DNA from: Planctomycetota bacterium
GTDB taxonomy: Bacteria; Planctomycetota; Phycisphaerae; Phycisphaerales; SM1A02
Assembly (NCBI GenBank): GCA_003671075.1
Contig: QWPT01000004.1
Span: forward strand, 29,212 to 88,659
Reading direction: 5' to 3'
DNA: 59,448 nt
The position numbers and the translations under genes were made by a program. Below, piece after piece: positions 1 through 9,918 of the stretch. The notes below the pieces were generated by a model. The model saw only the letters and a list, made by a program, of their open reading frames with translations, was not told the DNA's origin and searched no databases. Numbering within the stretch: the first letter of the stretch is position 1; every line of letters begins with the position of its first letter.

Positions 1-57
1 CCTCACGCGAGACCTCACGCGAGACCTCACGTGAGACCTCGCGCGAGGCCTCGCAGG
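1..57. repeat. 12-bp tandem repeat, at least 4.7 copies, coding
   Basis: Units begin at 1, 13, 25, 37 and 49 (last one partial): CCTCACGCGAGA twice, CCTCACGTGAGA, CCTCGCGCGAGG, then CCTCGCAGG. The core CTCACGTGAG and CTCGCGCGAG are each perfect palindromes. The array lies inside the secreted-protein gene and encodes Glu-Val-Ser-Arg-type units. It continues beyond the left edge, so the total copy number is unknown. Confidence 0.9.
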
Positions 58-136
58 TCGCCGGCTCGGACGGAAGGGAGATGGGGGACGCCGAAACCAG
101 AATCGGCGCGAGAAGCAACGCGAGAGTGCTGAGCAT
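1..136 (-). CDS. N-terminus of an exported protein with an EVSR-type repeat (cut by left edge)
   Basis: Reading leftwards from the ATG at 136-134, 45 codons are visible before the window ends, with no stop. The start MLSTLALLLAPILVSA is a classical signal peptide (hydrophobic core, small residues at the end), so export across the inner membrane is likely. From about residue 29 the protein becomes Glu-Ala/Val-Ser-Arg units, encoded by the 12-bp tandem repeat at 1-57. A GAGGA ribosome site lies five bases before the ATG, and a good promoter lies at 193-220. The ATG was chosen because it alone gives both a ribosome site and a signal peptide. Function cannot be assigned from this fragment. Confidence 0.6.
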   Translation of the reverse strand, partial: MLSTLALLLAPILVSASPISLPSEPATCEASREVSREVSREVSRE

Positions 137-192
137 TTGATTCCTCGAGGAGTGGTTGCATAGACGGCGGCACGTTTGCCACTACTCGCCAG

Positions 193-220
193 ATCTTATG
201 ACGAATCAACTCGATGTCAA
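193..220 (-). promoter_or_regulatory. sigma-70-type promoter for the leftmost secreted-protein gene
   Basis: On the minus strand a perfect TTGACA (complement of 220-215) is separated by 16 bases from TAAGAT (complement of 198-193), which matches TATAAT at four of six positions. Transcription would start near 186 and leave a leader of about 50 bases before the ATG at 136. The element lies in the 216-base gap after the carB stop, so the secreted gene is probably transcribed independently of carB. The remainder of that gap shows nothing else I can support. Confidence 0.6.
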
Positions 221-352
221 GCGCGGCCGTTCCGCTTTAAAAACTCTCATCAGGATCCGAGCGGCCGCACGACAGACCATCGCTCCTGGTTCCGACAGAC
301 CCTCGAGGTTGCTGCGGACTCGCTCGGCTCCAACGGCTCGAGGAGCCGACGC

Positions 353-3300
353 TCAACTCGCGACCAGCTCCGCCGCCTTGCGCTCGGCCTTGGGCCGCGC
401 GAGGTGCGGGAAGTAGTCCTGGATCGCCGTCACCGTCCAAGCGCCCGCGCGCAATGCCGCGATCGCGTCGACGGTGGCCTTGGCCGCGGACATCGTCGTG
501 ATCATCGGGATGCCCGCGCGCACCGCGGTCGCGCGGATGCGGCCCTCGTCGGTCTTGCCACCCTTGCGGGTCGGGGTGTTGATGATCAGGTGGATCTCGC
601 CGTTCGCGATCAGGTCGAGCACCGTCGGGCGCGCACCTTCGCTGAGTTTGTTGACCGACTTCGTGTCGACCGAGTAGCCCTTGAGGAACGCAGCCGTGCC
701 CTTTGAGGTGTAAACCTCGAAGCCCATCGAGCGCAGGTCGCGTGCGATGGCGATCGAGGCTTCCTTGTCGCCGTCGCGCACCGAAAGGAACACATTGCCC
801 TTGGTGGGCAGGTGCACGCCGGCAGCCATCTGCGCCTTCGCAAACGCGATCGGCAGCGAGCGGTCGGCGCCCATGACTTCGCCAGTCGAACGCATCTCAG
901 GTCCGAGCACGACATCGACGCCGGGGAACTTGGCGAACGGGAAGACCGATTCCTTGACGGCGTAGAAGCCGGTGCTCGGGATTTCCTTCGTGCCGAGCGT
1001 TGCGAGCGAGCGACCCATCATGAGTTGCGCGGCGACGAACGGCCACGCGACACCCTTGGCCTTGCCGACAAAGGGCGAGGTGCGCGACGCGCGCGGATTC
1101 ACCTCGAGGATGTAAACATCCTTGCCCTTCACCGCGAACTGCACATTCATGAGACCGCGCACCTTGAGGCGCTCGGCCAGACGCATGGCGATCCCCCTGA
1201 TTTCCTCGACAATCGTCGGCGAAAGCGAGAACGGCGGCACGATGCAAGTCGAGTCGCCGGAGTGAATGCCGGCCTCCTCGATGTGCTCCATCACGCCGCA
1301 GACGATCGCGCGCGGTGCATCGGCGTCGTGCTTGATCATGCGCGCGCGCGTGCCGTCGCTTGGCTCGAAGTCGGCGACAACATCGACATCGACCTCGATC
1401 GCGTCGCTGAGGAACCGATCGATGAGCACGGGCGCGTTGGCGAGATCGCTCACATTGACCGCGCTGGTCATGTAGGTGCGCAGCGCGGATTCGTCAGGGC
1501 AAATCTCCATGCCGCGGCCGCCGAGCACATAGCTCGGACGCACGAGCACGGGGTAACCGATGACATTCGCGCACACCACCGCCTGCTCGAGCGAGCGTGC
1601 GATACCGCTCGGCGGCTGCTTGAGGCCCATCTCGTCGAGCAGCGCCTTGAACCGGTCGCGGTCCTCGGCGAGGTCGATCGAATCGAGGCCGGTGCCGACG
1701 AGCGGGACGCCGGCCTTGGCGAGGCCGTGCGCGAGATTGAGTGGAGTTTGCCCACCGAATTGCACGATGGCTCCAACAACCTTGCCACTGCGATCGGCGC
1801 GGTCGGTGCCGCCGCCGTTGAGTCGCTCGATCACGTTGAGCACATCCTCAAGCGTGAGCGGCTCGAAGAACAGCAGGTCGCTGGTGTCGTAGTCGGTCGA
1901 CACCGTCTCGGGATTCGAGTTGATCATCACGCTCTCGAAACCCATGTTTTCACAGGCGAAAGCGGCTTGGCAGCAGCAGTAGTCGAACTCGATTCCCTGG
2001 CCGATGCGGTTGGGGCCGCCGCCGAGGATGACGATCTTCTCGCGGTTGGTTACGCGAATTTCGTCGTCAAACACGGTGATTCCGTCACGGGTGAACGGCG
2101 CTTCGTAGGTCGAGTAGTAGTACGGCGTGACGGCTTCGAACTCAGCGGCACAGGTATCGACGAGCTTGTAGACCGGCTCGATGCCGAGCGCCTTGCGGCA
2201 CGCGCGCACATGAAGGATCGAGTCGGCGCTAATCGAGCCGAGGTAGAGGTTCGCGAGCTGCGCATCGGAGTAGCCCATGCGCTTGGCCTCGAAGAACACA
2301 TCGCGCGGCAGATCCTCGATGCGCGAGTACTTGCAGAGCGTGTCTTCGAACGCGACGAGTTGGCGGAATTCCTCGAGGAACCACGGGTCGATCTTCGAAA
2401 GCGCAAAGACCTGCTCGATGGTCCAGCCCATCTTGAACGCATAACGCACGTAGTACAGCCGACCCTGCGACGGCACCGCAAGCTTGCGCGTGAGCTTGTC
2501 CTCGGGGATCGGCCACTCGACAGGCGAACGGTCGGCGATCTGCAGGCCCTTGGCGAGATCCGAAGCGGTCGCGCGACGAGCAGCGAGCCATTTGTCGTTG
2601 CGATCGAGGCCAAAGCCGAAGCGCTTGACCTCCATCGAGCGTACGGCCTTCTGGAACGCTTCCTTGAAAGTGCGGCCGATGGACATGGCCTCGCCGACCG
2701 ATTTCATCTGCGTGGTCAGCGTCTCGTCGGCCTCAGGAAACTTCTCGAAGGTCCAGCGCGGGATCTTGACCACCACATAATCGATCGATGGCTCGAAACA
2801 CGCGCTGGTGTTGCCGGTGATGTCGTTGCCCAGCTCGTCGAGCGTGTAGCCAACCGCTAGTTTTGCAGCGATTTTTGCAATGGGGAAGCCAGTCGCCTTC
2901 GACGCGAGTGCGGAACTGCGCGAGACGCGCGGATTCATTTCGATGACGACCATCTCGCCGGTCTTGGGGTCGATGCCGAACTGCACATTCGAACCGCCGC
3001 AGTTCACGCCGACAGCGCGCATGATCGCGAACGCCGCGTCGCGCATGCGCTGGTATTCCTTGTCGCTCAGCGTCATGATCGGCGCGACGGTCACAGAGTC
3101 GCCGGTGTGCACGCCCATCGGATCGATGTTCTCGATGCCGCAGACGATGATGCAATTGTCGCGGGTGTCGCGCACAACCTCGAGTTCGTACTCCTTCCAG
3201 CCGAGCACAGACTGGTCGATGAGCACCTGCCCGATCATGCTGGCGGCGAGGCCGCGGCGGATGATCTCGTCGAACTCCTCGCGGTTGTAGGCGATGCCTC

Positions 3301-3850
3301 CGCCAGTGCCGCCGAGGGTGAACGCGGGACGAATGATGGCGGGAAGGCCGATTTCCTGCAGGAATTCGCGGGCAGCTTCAATGTTGGTGACGGTCTTGGC
3401 GTTGGGCTGGCGAAGTCCGAGCGCCTGGACGATCTTGCGGAACTCTTCGCGATCCTCGGCGCGGTGGATCACGCGGCGGTCGGCGCCGATCATTTCAACG
3501 CCATGCTTCTGCAGGATTCCGTCGTCAAAAAGTTTGCACGCGCAATTCAGCGCGGTTTGGCCGCCGAGGGTGGGAAGCAGCGCATCGATCGGGGTGCCGA
3601 GGGCCTTCTCCCTTTCGATGATCTTCTCGACGGCTTCGACCGTGATCGGCTCGATGTAGGTGCGGTCGCTGAACGCGGGATCGGTCATGATCGTCGCGGG
3701 ATTCGAGTTCACCAGCACCACGCGGTAACCCTCCTCGCGCAGGCTCTTGCAGGCTTGCGTGCCGGAGTAATCGAACTCGCAACCCTGTCCAATGACGATG
3801 GGGCCGGAACCGATGATGAGGATCGTGTGGATGTCGTCGCGGCGAGGCAT
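353..3850 (-). CDS. carB: carbamoyl-phosphate synthase large subunit
   Basis: This is the cytoplasmic ATP-grasp enzyme that makes carbamoyl phosphate from bicarbonate, ammonia (from CarA glutamine hydrolysis) and two ATP, feeding pyrimidine and arginine synthesis. Starting at MPRRDDIHT, the N-terminal half carries [26 protein letters not shown] and [13 protein letters not shown]. The second half repeats the fold with [24 protein letters not shown] and [14 protein letters not shown]. The last ~140 residues are an MGS-like regulatory domain. The product is about 1165 residues, somewhat longer than the ~1070 usual in E. coli, through inserted loops rather than an extra domain. The frame stays open another 115 codons upstream, but that stretch is unlike CarB and overlaps the divergent gene, so the ATG at 3850 was chosen. 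No strong ribosome site is visible. carA is not in the window. Confidence 0.97.
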   Translation of the reverse strand: MPRRDDIHTILIIGSGPIVIGQGCEFDYSGTQACKSLREEGYRVVLVNSNPATIMTDPAFSDRTYIEPITVEAVEKIIEREKALGTPIDALLPTLGGQTALNCACKLFDDGILQKHGVEMIGADRRVIHRAEDREEFRKIVQALGLRQPNAKTVTNIEAAREFLQEIGLPAIIRPAFTLGGTGGGIAYNREEFDEIIRRGLAASMIGQVLIDQSVLGWKEYELEVVRDTRDNCIIVCGIENIDPMGVHTGDSVTVAPIMTLSDKEYQRMRDAAFAIMRAVGVNCGGSNVQFGIDPKTGEMVVIEMNPRVSRSSALASKATGFPIAKIAAKLAVGYTLDELGNDITGNTSACFEPSIDYVVVKIPRWTFEKFPEADETLTTQMKSVGEAMSIGRTFKEAFQKAVRSMEVKRFGFGLDRNDKWLAARRATASDLAKGLQIADRSPVEWPIPEDKLTRKLAVPSQGRLYYVRYAFKMGWTIEQVFALSKIDPWFLEEFRQLVAFEDTLCKYSRIEDLPRDVFFEAKRMGYSDAQLANLYLGSISADSILHVRACRKALGIEPVYKLVDTCAAEFEAVTPYYYSTYEAPFTRDGITVFDDEIRVTNREKIVILGGGPNRIGQGIEFDYCCCQAAFACENMGFESVMINSNPETVSTDYDTSDLLFFEPLTLEDVLNVIERLNGGGTDRADRSGKVVGAIVQFGGQTPLNLAHGLAKAGVPLVGTGLDSIDLAEDRDRFKALLDEMGLKQPPSGIARSLEQAVVCANVIGYPVLVRPSYVLGGRGMEICPDESALRTYMTSAVNVSDLANAPVLIDRFLSDAIEVDVDVVADFEPSDGTRARMIKHDADAPRAIVCGVMEHIEEAGIHSGDSTCIVPPFSLSPTIVEEIRGIAMRLAERLKVRGLMNVQFAVKGKDVYILEVNPRASRTSPFVGKAKGVAWPFVAAQLMMGRSLATLGTKEIPSTGFYAVKESVFPFAKFPGVDVVLGPEMRSTGEVMGADRSLPIAFAKAQMAAGVHLPTKGNVFLSVRDGDKEASIAIARDLRSMGFEVYTSKGTAAFLKGYSVDTKSVNKLSEGARPTVLDLIANGEIHLIINTPTRKGGKTDEGRIRATAVRAGIPMITTMSAAKATVDAIAALRAGAWTVTAIQDYFPHLARPKAERKAAELVAS

Positions 3851-4043
3851 AGCGTCGTCGGTCGTTGAGACCGCCCTGATCAGAGGGTTGGCGTGAAGGA
3901 TGGCGGGGCTGCTGAACTGTCGGACTTTCCCGCGCAAGGGCGGGCGGCGCAAAATCCGTACGAGTGTACACGAAGCGCGTGCCAATCGGTCGGCGACGAT
4001 CGCTGTTGACAGGTTGACGATCGGTGGCGACCGTGTCGCGCTC

Positions 4044-4889
4044 ATGCCCTCGCCAACTTTCAAATTCCTCCACGAAGCGACCTCGCTCACGCTGGCGGAA
4101 TCGACGGTCGGACCTGCTGTCGCGTCGCTGCTCATGCTCGGGCTGCTGTTCGCAGTGCCGATCGGCCTGTATTTCGGTGTACGAGCGATCGGCAACCGCG
4201 CGTATCAAGGCGATTCGCTGATCGGATGGGCGCGCTTGGTATCGCTGCCCTATCTGCGTTATTTCCAGCGCTTCTCCGTCGAGGGCCGCAGCATTGTTCC
4301 CAAAACCGTCGGGCCAAACGGGCTGATCGTTGTGGCAAACCATTGCGCGGGTCTTGATCCGGTTTCGTTGCAATCGGTCATGCGCCATCCGATTCGCTTT
4401 CTGATGAGCGCGGAAATGATGGTGCCTGAGATGGTCTGGGTCTGGCGGAGGATGCGGGTGATCCCGGTTTGCTTCGATGGACGCGACGCGATCGCGCTGA
4501 AAGGTGCGATTGCACACATCACTTCTGGCGGAACGCTCGGGATCTTTCCCGAAGGCACCATCGAGCGACCTGAGCGACAGCTTCGGCCGTTTTCCCCTGG
4601 CCTGCGGCTGATTCTCTCGAGGACCCAGGCGCCAGTGCTGGTGATCGCGCTTGATCCCGGCCTCTCCGCCGATACCGCCTACGCGGCGCTGTTCAAGCCG
4701 ACCCGCGGCAAATTGCGTGTTCTCGCGCTGATCGAGCCTGGACCCGACGGACATGCGCGCGACACCGCGCAACAGATCTTCGAGCTGCTCAAGCGCGAGA
4801 CGGGATGGCCGGTGAATGACGCGCCGAGCGACGCAGTCGATCCAAGCACCGTCGAGAGAAATCTGAAGACCCTTGCGGAGTACGGCTGA
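4044..4889 (+). CDS. PlsC-type 1-acyl-glycerol-3-phosphate acyltransferase family protein
   Basis: The product (281 residues) has a transmembrane segment near residues 27-50 and the hallmarks of the glycerolipid acyltransferase family. NHCAGLD gives the catalytic H-x4-D motif, and FPEGTIERP gives the phosphate-binding FPEG motif. Such enzymes transfer an acyl chain to lysophosphatidate or a related lipid at the inner membrane. The substrate cannot be read from sequence. The ATG at 4044 (MPSPTF) was chosen because the upstream in-frame extension is basic, lacks family features and overlaps the carB promoter region. It heads a rightward run: ruvA starts 32 bases downstream. In the 193-base divergent gap with carB, a TTGACA occurs at about 4013 but has no convincing -10 partner. 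Confidence 0.85.
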   Translation: MPSPTFKFLHEATSLTLAESTVGPAVASLLMLGLLFAVPIGLYFGVRAIGNRAYQGDSLIGWARLVSLPYLRYFQRFSVEGRSIVPKTVGPNGLIVVANHCAGLDPVSLQSVMRHPIRFLMSAEMMVPEMVWVWRRMRVIPVCFDGRDAIALKGAIAHITSGGTLGIFPEGTIERPERQLRPFSPGLRLILSRTQAPVLVIALDPGLSADTAYAALFKPTRGKLRVLALIEPGPDGHARDTAQQIFELLKRETGWPVNDAPSDAVDPSTVERNLKTLAEYG

Positions 4890-4921
4890 TTCATGCGTTT
4901 GCGCCGTAGGATGCGCCGCGC

Positions 4922-5581
4922 ATGATCTCGCGAATCGAAGGTGTTCTTGTAGATGTCGTCGACGGTGTCGCGGAAGTTCGCGTCGCCGGGAGCGGTCTCG
5001 TGTACGAGGTGTTGGTGCCAGCCTGCGATGCGGGTGATTTGATGATGCGCCAAGGCAAGGAGATTGCCTTTGTCACGCTGCATTACTTCGAATCGCAGGG
5101 GCAAGGCTCGCATTTCGTGCCGCGGCTCATCGGGTTTAGCTCGCGCGAACAACGCGATTTCTTTGAGCTGCTGACCACGGTCAAGGGCATCGGCAATCGC
5201 AAAGCGCTGCGCGCGATGCAGGTTTCGCACGGGCGCATGGCCGAAGCGATTGCGGCAGGCGATGCGAAATTTCTCTCCACGCTGCCGGAAATCGGCAAGC
5301 GGACGGCGGAGAGCACCATCGTGGAACTCAAGGGAAAGCTCGACCCATTTCTGAAGGACCCGTCGGCGACCCGGCGCGCGCTCGAGCGATCGGCCGTTGT
5401 TGCGGTGACCGCGGTGGCGACTGGACCGGCGGCCGATGCAGAGGATGTGCTGGTGGCGCTTGGTGAGCAACGCGCGCAAGCACGCGCGAAAGTCGAGCGC
5501 GTGATGGCTGCCTCCGTGGGCGAGTCGATTGGCGCGGATGAAATCGTGACGCGCGCGCTGCGGACGCGCGGCGTGCAATAG
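4922..5581 (+). CDS. ruvA: Holliday junction branch migration protein RuvA
   Basis: RuvA binds four-way DNA junctions and loads the RuvB motor during recombination repair. The 219-residue product starts MISRIEGVLVDVVDG, the usual N-terminal OB-fold beginning. It has two helix-hairpin-helix motifs (LLTTVKGIGNRKALRAM and LSTLPEIGKRTAEST) in domain II near residues 80-145. An alanine-rich linker leads to the C-terminal three-helix domain that contacts RuvB. Length is normal for the family. It follows the acyltransferase by 32 bases and shares direction with a sugar nucleotidyltransferase, RuvX and a UvrD-like helicase, so three of the five genes in the run act on DNA. ruvB and ruvC are not nearby. 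Confidence 0.93.
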   Translation: MISRIEGVLVDVVDGVAEVRVAGSGLVYEVLVPACDAGDLMMRQGKEIAFVTLHYFESQGQGSHFVPRLIGFSSREQRDFFELLTTVKGIGNRKALRAMQVSHGRMAEAIAAGDAKFLSTLPEIGKRTAESTIVELKGKLDPFLKDPSATRRALERSAVVAVTAVATGPAADAEDVLVALGEQRAQARAKVERVMAASVGESIGADEIVTRALRTRGVQ

Positions 5582-5649
5582 GCAGCGAAGCAAGATTCCA
5601 TCAGGACTTCAACAGCAGGTGCATCGGACCGAATTCGGGAGGCGCAGAG

Positions 5650-6747
5650 ATGATCGACGCAAGCGCGCACAGATATGCCAGCATCATTGCGGGCGGCTCG
5701 GGCACGAGGCTTTGGCCGTATTCACGCAAGGCGCGGCCGAAGCAGTTGCTGCCGGTGGCGGGCGGAATGTCGCTGCTCGAGCACGCGTGGCATCGCGTCG
5801 AAGGTCTTGTTCCGACGGAGCGTCGCGTTGTGTGCGCCGCGGACGGATTCCGCGCGGTGATCCGCGATGCGCTGCCTGGACTACGAGATGACAACTTTCT
5901 TGGCGAGCCCGTGGGCCGCGACACGCTCAACGCGGTCGGGCTGATCGCCTTCGTGCTTGCGGAACGCGATCCGTTGGCGAATTTCTGCGTGCTGACCGCC
6001 GACCACTTGATTGATCCGGCCGATGGATTGCGCGCGCGGATTTCCGAGGGATTTCGCGTGGTCGAAGCCGATCGGTCGCGGCTGGTGACCTTCGGCATCA
6101 AGCCCACTCATGCGGCGACGGGCTATGGATACATCGAGCGCGGCGAGTCGATCATTGGATTCAACGATGCGTTTCGCGCGAAGCGATTCGTCGAGAAGCC
6201 GGATCTTGCGCGCGCGAAGGATTATCTCGCCGCTGGGACTTTCGCTTGGAATTCAGGGATGTTCGTGCTGAATGCCGCGACGGTGTGCGATGCAATCGGT
6301 CGGTTCAAGCCGGATTGCGCGCGCGGCCTCATTGAGATCGCGCGCGCGTACGACACGCCGATGCGCGATGAAACTCTCGCGCGCGTGTACCCGACGCTTC
6401 CCAAAACCAGCATCGACTATGGCGTGATGGAACCTGCAAGCCGCGATGCGACACTCACCGTGTGCACGCTGCCGATGGAACTCTCTTGGCTCGATGTTGG
6501 AAGCTGGACGAGTTACGCCGAAACGATCGCGGTGGATGACGGCGGAAACCGATCGAATGCGCATTGGGTTGACGCGGGATCGCGCAATATGCTCGTTGTT
6601 TCGGACGATCCGACCCATGTCATTGCCACGGTTGGATGCGAGGATCTCGTGATCGTGCACACCAAGGACGCCACGCTGGTCTGTCCGCGCGCGTCGGCGG
6701 AGCGCGTGAAGGAAGTCGCTGAGCGCGTGCCGGAGGCGTGGCGCTAA
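5650..6747 (+). CDS. manC: mannose-1-phosphate guanylyltransferase
   Basis: This enzyme makes GDP-mannose from mannose-1-phosphate and GTP for glycan and exopolysaccharide synthesis in the cytoplasm. Near the N-terminus the product (365 residues) has the nucleotidyltransferase signature AGGSGTRLWPYSRKARPKQ. LTADHLIDP is the metal/nucleotide-binding segment, and FVEKPD and WNSGMF are typical of GDP-mannose pyrophosphorylases. It lacks the C-terminal phosphomannose-isomerase domain of bifunctional ManC, so the symbol refers only to the guanylyltransferase activity. A GGGAGG ribosome site lies eight bases before the ATG. It is followed 12 bases later by ruvX. Nothing in the neighbourhood gives the polymer that would use GDP-mannose. 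Confidence 0.9.
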   Translation: MIDASAHRYASIIAGGSGTRLWPYSRKARPKQLLPVAGGMSLLEHAWHRVEGLVPTERRVVCAADGFRAVIRDALPGLRDDNFLGEPVGRDTLNAVGLIAFVLAERDPLANFCVLTADHLIDPADGLRARISEGFRVVEADRSRLVTFGIKPTHAATGYGYIERGESIIGFNDAFRAKRFVEKPDLARAKDYLAAGTFAWNSGMFVLNAATVCDAIGRFKPDCARGLIEIARAYDTPMRDETLARVYPTLPKTSIDYGVMEPASRDATLTVCTLPMELSWLDVGSWTSYAETIAVDDGGNRSNAHWVDAGSRNMLVVSDDPTHVIATVGCEDLVIVHTKDATLVCPRASAERVKEVAERVPEAWR

Positions 6748-6759
6748 CGCCAACCGCTG

Positions 6760-7215
6760 ATGCGATATCTCGCCATTGATCTCGGTGATAAACGAACTGG
6801 CTTCGCAGCCGGCGATGATGTCATTGGCCTGGTGCAGCCGCTGTTCGTCGCCGAGGCGGCCACCCGCGCGATGCAGCTGAAGGCGTCGATGAAGGCGATC
6901 GACGAATACGGTCCTGATCGCGTTGTGCTGGGAATGCCCTTTAATATGGATGGAACTGAGGGGCCGCGCGCCAAGTTGGTGCGCGCATTCGCGACCGAAC
7001 TTGAGGCTGCCATCAAGGCGGCGCTCGGCGCGTACACGCGGGTGAGAATTGAATTTCAGGATGAAAGACTGTCGAGCTTTGCTGCAGAGGAAAAGCTCAA
7101 TCGCACCGGACGAACGCATGGTGAGAAGAAGGCGTTGCGCGATGCGCTAGCCGCGTGCGCGATACTCGAAGACTTTCTACAGGCGCAGCGTCGTGCGGCG
7201 GGCGGCGACCAATGA
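6760..7215 (+). CDS. ruvX: RuvX/YqgF-type Holliday junction resolvase-like protein
   Basis: The 151-residue RNase H-fold protein begins MRYLAIDLGDKRTGFAAGD, whose aspartate in the DLGxKRxG motif is the first catalytic acid. VLGMPFNMDGTEGPRA is the other strongly conserved block of the family, and FQDERLSS supplies the third region. YqgF proteins act in Holliday junction processing or in 16S rRNA 5-prime-end maturation, and sequence cannot choose between these. The gene starts 12 bases after the guanylyltransferase. Its TGA overlaps the ATG of the helicase gene (ATGA), which implies translational coupling of the two. Confidence 0.88.
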   Translation: MRYLAIDLGDKRTGFAAGDDVIGLVQPLFVAEAATRAMQLKASMKAIDEYGPDRVVLGMPFNMDGTEGPRAKLVRAFATELEAAIKAALGAYTRVRIEFQDERLSSFAAEEKLNRTGRTHGEKKALRDALAACAILEDFLQAQRRAAGGDQ

Positions 7216-9239
7216 GTGCAGGCGAGACATCGCGTGCATCGCGCCAGGGCTCTGTGAAACTCACGCAGGAGCAGCGCGCCGTCGTGGAGGCTCCGGGCGA
7301 CGCGCATCTGACCGTGCTGGCTGTGGCTGGTAGCGGTAAGACGACGACGATGGTGCATCGACTTGCCGAGCTTGCGCTGCGCGGAGTAAAGCCAGCGCAC
7401 ATGCGCGCGGTGATGTTTAACAAGGCTGCGCAGAAGGCGTTTGAATCGCGGTTGGCCGCCACTGGAATCGATATCAGCGAGCTGCGTGTGCAAACTTGGC
7501 ACGCGCTCGGATTCGGCATCGTGCGCCATCTTGAGTCGGTTGGCGCGGTGGCGCGCATGACGCTCATCACGGATGGCGGCGAAATCCTGCGCATCGTGGG
7601 CGACTGCATCCGCGAGGAATTCGCCGAGCGCAACGAGCATCCCGACGAGGACGATGGACGCGACACCGAGAGTTGCCTCGAGGCGATCCGTGAGTGGAAG
7701 TCCATGTTGGTTGCGCCGAAACGCGCGGGGCATGCAACGGATGAGTTTCTGGCGGCGGTGTATGGGCGCTTTGAAAAACGAAGGAAATCGCAGGGATTTC
7801 GCACCTTTGACGATCTCATCACCGATGCGGTGTCCGCACTTTCCGAAAGTGACAGCCGTCACGGACTTGCCGACCGATTCGAGCATCTCGTGCTCGATGA
7901 GTTTCAGGATGTCGATCACGCGCAGTTCCGTCTGCTCGAACTTCTCGCTGGAACGCGCGCGCGCGTGACGGTTGTTGGCGATGACGACCAAACTATTCAC
8001 GAGTGGCGCGGGGCGCGCAGCGCGTTCATTCGCGGTGAATTCGCCAAGCGCATCACTACCTACCGCCATCTTGGCTTCACGCTGTCGACTTCGTTTCGCT
8101 TCGGCCCCGCACTGGCCGAGGCCGCCGAGCGTGCGATCGCGCCCGGACAAGGGCGGGTCGCCAAGCGCATCATTGCCTCGGATCCTGAGCAGGATTCGCA
8201 GTTGGTCGTGGTGACCGAGAGCGGCGATGCACCAGCGGCGCTCGATCCGCTGGTGATGAAACTGCGCGAGCTTCTTGACGACGCAACGCCCGCGCGCGAC
8301 ATCGTTGTGCTCGGTCGTTCGTGGGCGCAATTGCTGGCGATGGAGTGGCGCATGCTCGCCGCGCGCATCCCGTTTGCGATGGATGAACACGCTGCTTTCG
8401 CTGGCGATCCGTCGCTTTCGCTGTTGCTGCACTATGTGCGCGCGGCGCAGGGCGTGCGCATGCCCATCAACGACGATCTCGCCAAGACGATTCTTCGCAT
8501 CGTCAACCGACCGTTCCGCGGCGTTTCACGGCAAGGAATCGAGCGACTGGTGCGCGATGCGCAGCGCGAACATCTCTCCATCGCCGACATTTGCTTTGGT
8601 GAAGACCTGCACAAAATCGCCGGCTTTCACGGCGGCGCCCGCATCGAACTCAAGGCGCTCGGCGGCGTGCTGCTGAAGGCGATGCGCCGCGATGGCGGTG
8701 ATGCGGGTGCGGCCGACGCGATTCGGATCCTTCGCAACGAGATCGATTTCAAGGAGGCGCTTTCTGCCCATCGCAGCGAGGCGAGCGTGGCGGAATGCCT
8801 GCGCGCGTTCGAGGTTCTTGAAGACTTCGCGCGCGCGAGCCGTTGCCGACTCGCCGAACTCGAGGCGCAACTTGCGTCGGTCGATCCATCGCAAGGCGAG
8901 CCGAAGGAACGCTGCATCCGCGTGACGACGATCCATCGGGTCAAGGGACTCGAGTGGGACTTCGTGTTTATTCCTGAGTGCGACGAAGGCTGGATGCCGC
9001 TGCCGGGCGACGAGGTGAGCGGATGCTTCGACAAGGAGTCGACACAGGCCACGCTCGGCCGCAGCCCTGCGATCGAAAGTGAACGGCGGCTTTTCTATGT
9101 GGGAATCACCCGCGCGCGCACGACGTGCTTCGTGAGCTGCGGCAACGAGGAAGAGCGGTCGCGGTTCCTGCGCGATGCGCTGGCGAAGCCGGAGAAGAAC
9201 GCGAAGCTCGTCAAGGTCGCTCGCGCGGCGAAGCGCTGA
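7212..9239 (+). CDS. UvrD/Rep-family ATP-dependent DNA helicase (SF1)
   Basis: The product (675 residues) is a 3-prime to 5-prime superfamily 1 helicase. Motifs in order: Q-motif LTQEQRAVVEA, Walker A AVAGSGKTTTM, motif Ia region MFNKAAQKAFE, motif II LDEFQDVDHAQ, motif III VGDDDQTIHEWRGA, motif IV STSFRFG, motif V TIHRVKGLEWDFV and motif VI RRLFYVGITRAR. All catalytic segments are intact and the length is that of Rep/UvrD/PcrA. The start MSAGETSRAS overlaps the ruvX stop, and the in-frame upstream extension is the shadow of ruvX. Likely roles are repair or replication restart. The specific subfamily is not resolved. Only seven bases separate its stop from the convergent stop at 9247. Confidence 0.92.
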   Translation: MSAGETSRASRQGSVKLTQEQRAVVEAPGDAHLTVLAVAGSGKTTTMVHRLAELALRGVKPAHMRAVMFNKAAQKAFESRLAATGIDISELRVQTWHALGFGIVRHLESVGAVARMTLITDGGEILRIVGDCIREEFAERNEHPDEDDGRDTESCLEAIREWKSMLVAPKRAGHATDEFLAAVYGRFEKRRKSQGFRTFDDLITDAVSALSESDSRHGLADRFEHLVLDEFQDVDHAQFRLLELLAGTRARVTVVGDDDQTIHEWRGARSAFIRGEFAKRITTYRHLGFTLSTSFRFGPALAEAAERAIAPGQGRVAKRIIASDPEQDSQLVVVTESGDAPAALDPLVMKLRELLDDATPARDIVVLGRSWAQLLAMEWRMLAARIPFAMDEHAAFAGDPSLSLLLHYVRAAQGVRMPINDDLAKTILRIVNRPFRGVSRQGIERLVRDAQREHLSIADICFGEDLHKIAGFHGGARIELKALGGVLLKAMRRDGGDAGAADAIRILRNEIDFKEALSAHRSEASVAECLRAFEVLEDFARASRCRLAELEAQLASVDPSQGEPKERCIRVTTIHRVKGLEWDFVFIPECDEGWMPLPGDEVSGCFDKESTQATLGRSPAIESERRLFYVGITRARTTCFVSCGNEEERSRFLRDALAKPEKNAKLVKVARAAKR

Positions 9240-9246
9240 TCGCGTA

Positions 9247-9918
9247 TCACGCCGGCGGACAGCTCCGCGCGGCGCGCATCGCACAGAGCGTTCGCGCGAC
9301 CGGGGTGGCGTTGAATGCGAACAGGACGACGCCGAGCACGAGCTGCGAGGACACGCGGCCTTCCGCGTCGAGGAACGGCACCCTGGGGAAACGGAACGGC
9401 AGCATCGACAACGCGGCGAAGAGCCATACGAGCACCGCGATCACCGGCAGGAACTTCGTCACCGGAGTGTCGACGCCCTCGATCCGCCCTCGAGCACCGG
9501 GCCACACATCGCGTACCGTCGGAGAAGTGGGCGTGCCGTCATCGGCGCGGCCGCACTCGGTGCACACCGCGGATCGCGGCGGATCCGCCTCGCTGCGGGG
9601 ATCGCCCTGCGCGAGCGCGTGACCGCAGCCGAGGCACGCGCGCTTCCCGACGACTCGTAACGCGCGCACCAGCAGCACGACCCCGGCGAAGCTGTGCACC
9701 GCCCCGACGAACCCCATCGCAAGTGCCGCGACGACCACCGGACCCTGGCGATCCGCCGTCGCGAGAAACAGCGTTGCGATCCATCCCGCAAGCGCCGCGA
9801 CGAACAGGAGTCCCGAGACACGGGCGATCCGCGCTGGCGTGCGCAGAACGGGCGGCACATCGCGCGCCGCGAGCAATCCAGTCCAACCCAGCGTCGCGGC
9901 GCGGGTCACACCGGCCAC
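9247..9918 (-). CDS. membrane protein with a four-cysteine zinc-ribbon insert
   Basis: No named family is recognised. The 223-residue product has hydrophobic segments near residues 35-55, 60-85, 150-170 and 190-205. Between the second and third sits a soluble loop with CLGCGHA and, 22 residues on, CTECGRA: two CxxC knuckles forming a probable zinc ribbon. Small membrane proteins with a CxxCG...CxECG ribbon are a recurring type in planctomycete genomes (from memory, not checked). The ATG lies inside the pgl reading frame, with a 13-base overlap, so the two are probably co-translated as the last genes of the xerD-zwf-pgl run. No function is proposed. Confidence 0.65.
   Translation of the reverse strand: MAGVTRAATLGWTGLLAARDVPPVLRTPARIARVSGLLFVAALAGWIATLFLATADRQGPVVVAALAMGFVGAVHSFAGVVLLVRALRVVGKRACLGCGHALAQGDPRSEADPPRSAVCTECGRADDGTPTSPTVRDVWPGARGRIEGVDTPVTKFLPVIAVLVWLFAALSMLPFRFPRVPFLDAEGRVSSQLVLGVVLFAFNATPVARTLCAMRAARSCPPA

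Noticed and set aside
812-2860. 682-codon plus-strand frame
   Set aside because: It is fully antisense to conserved parts of carB, with a composition typical of a shadow frame.
3851-4043. Divergent promoters between carB and the acyltransferase
   Set aside because: TACACT on the minus strand and TTGACA on the plus strand each lack a properly spaced partner, so neither is listed as a promoter.
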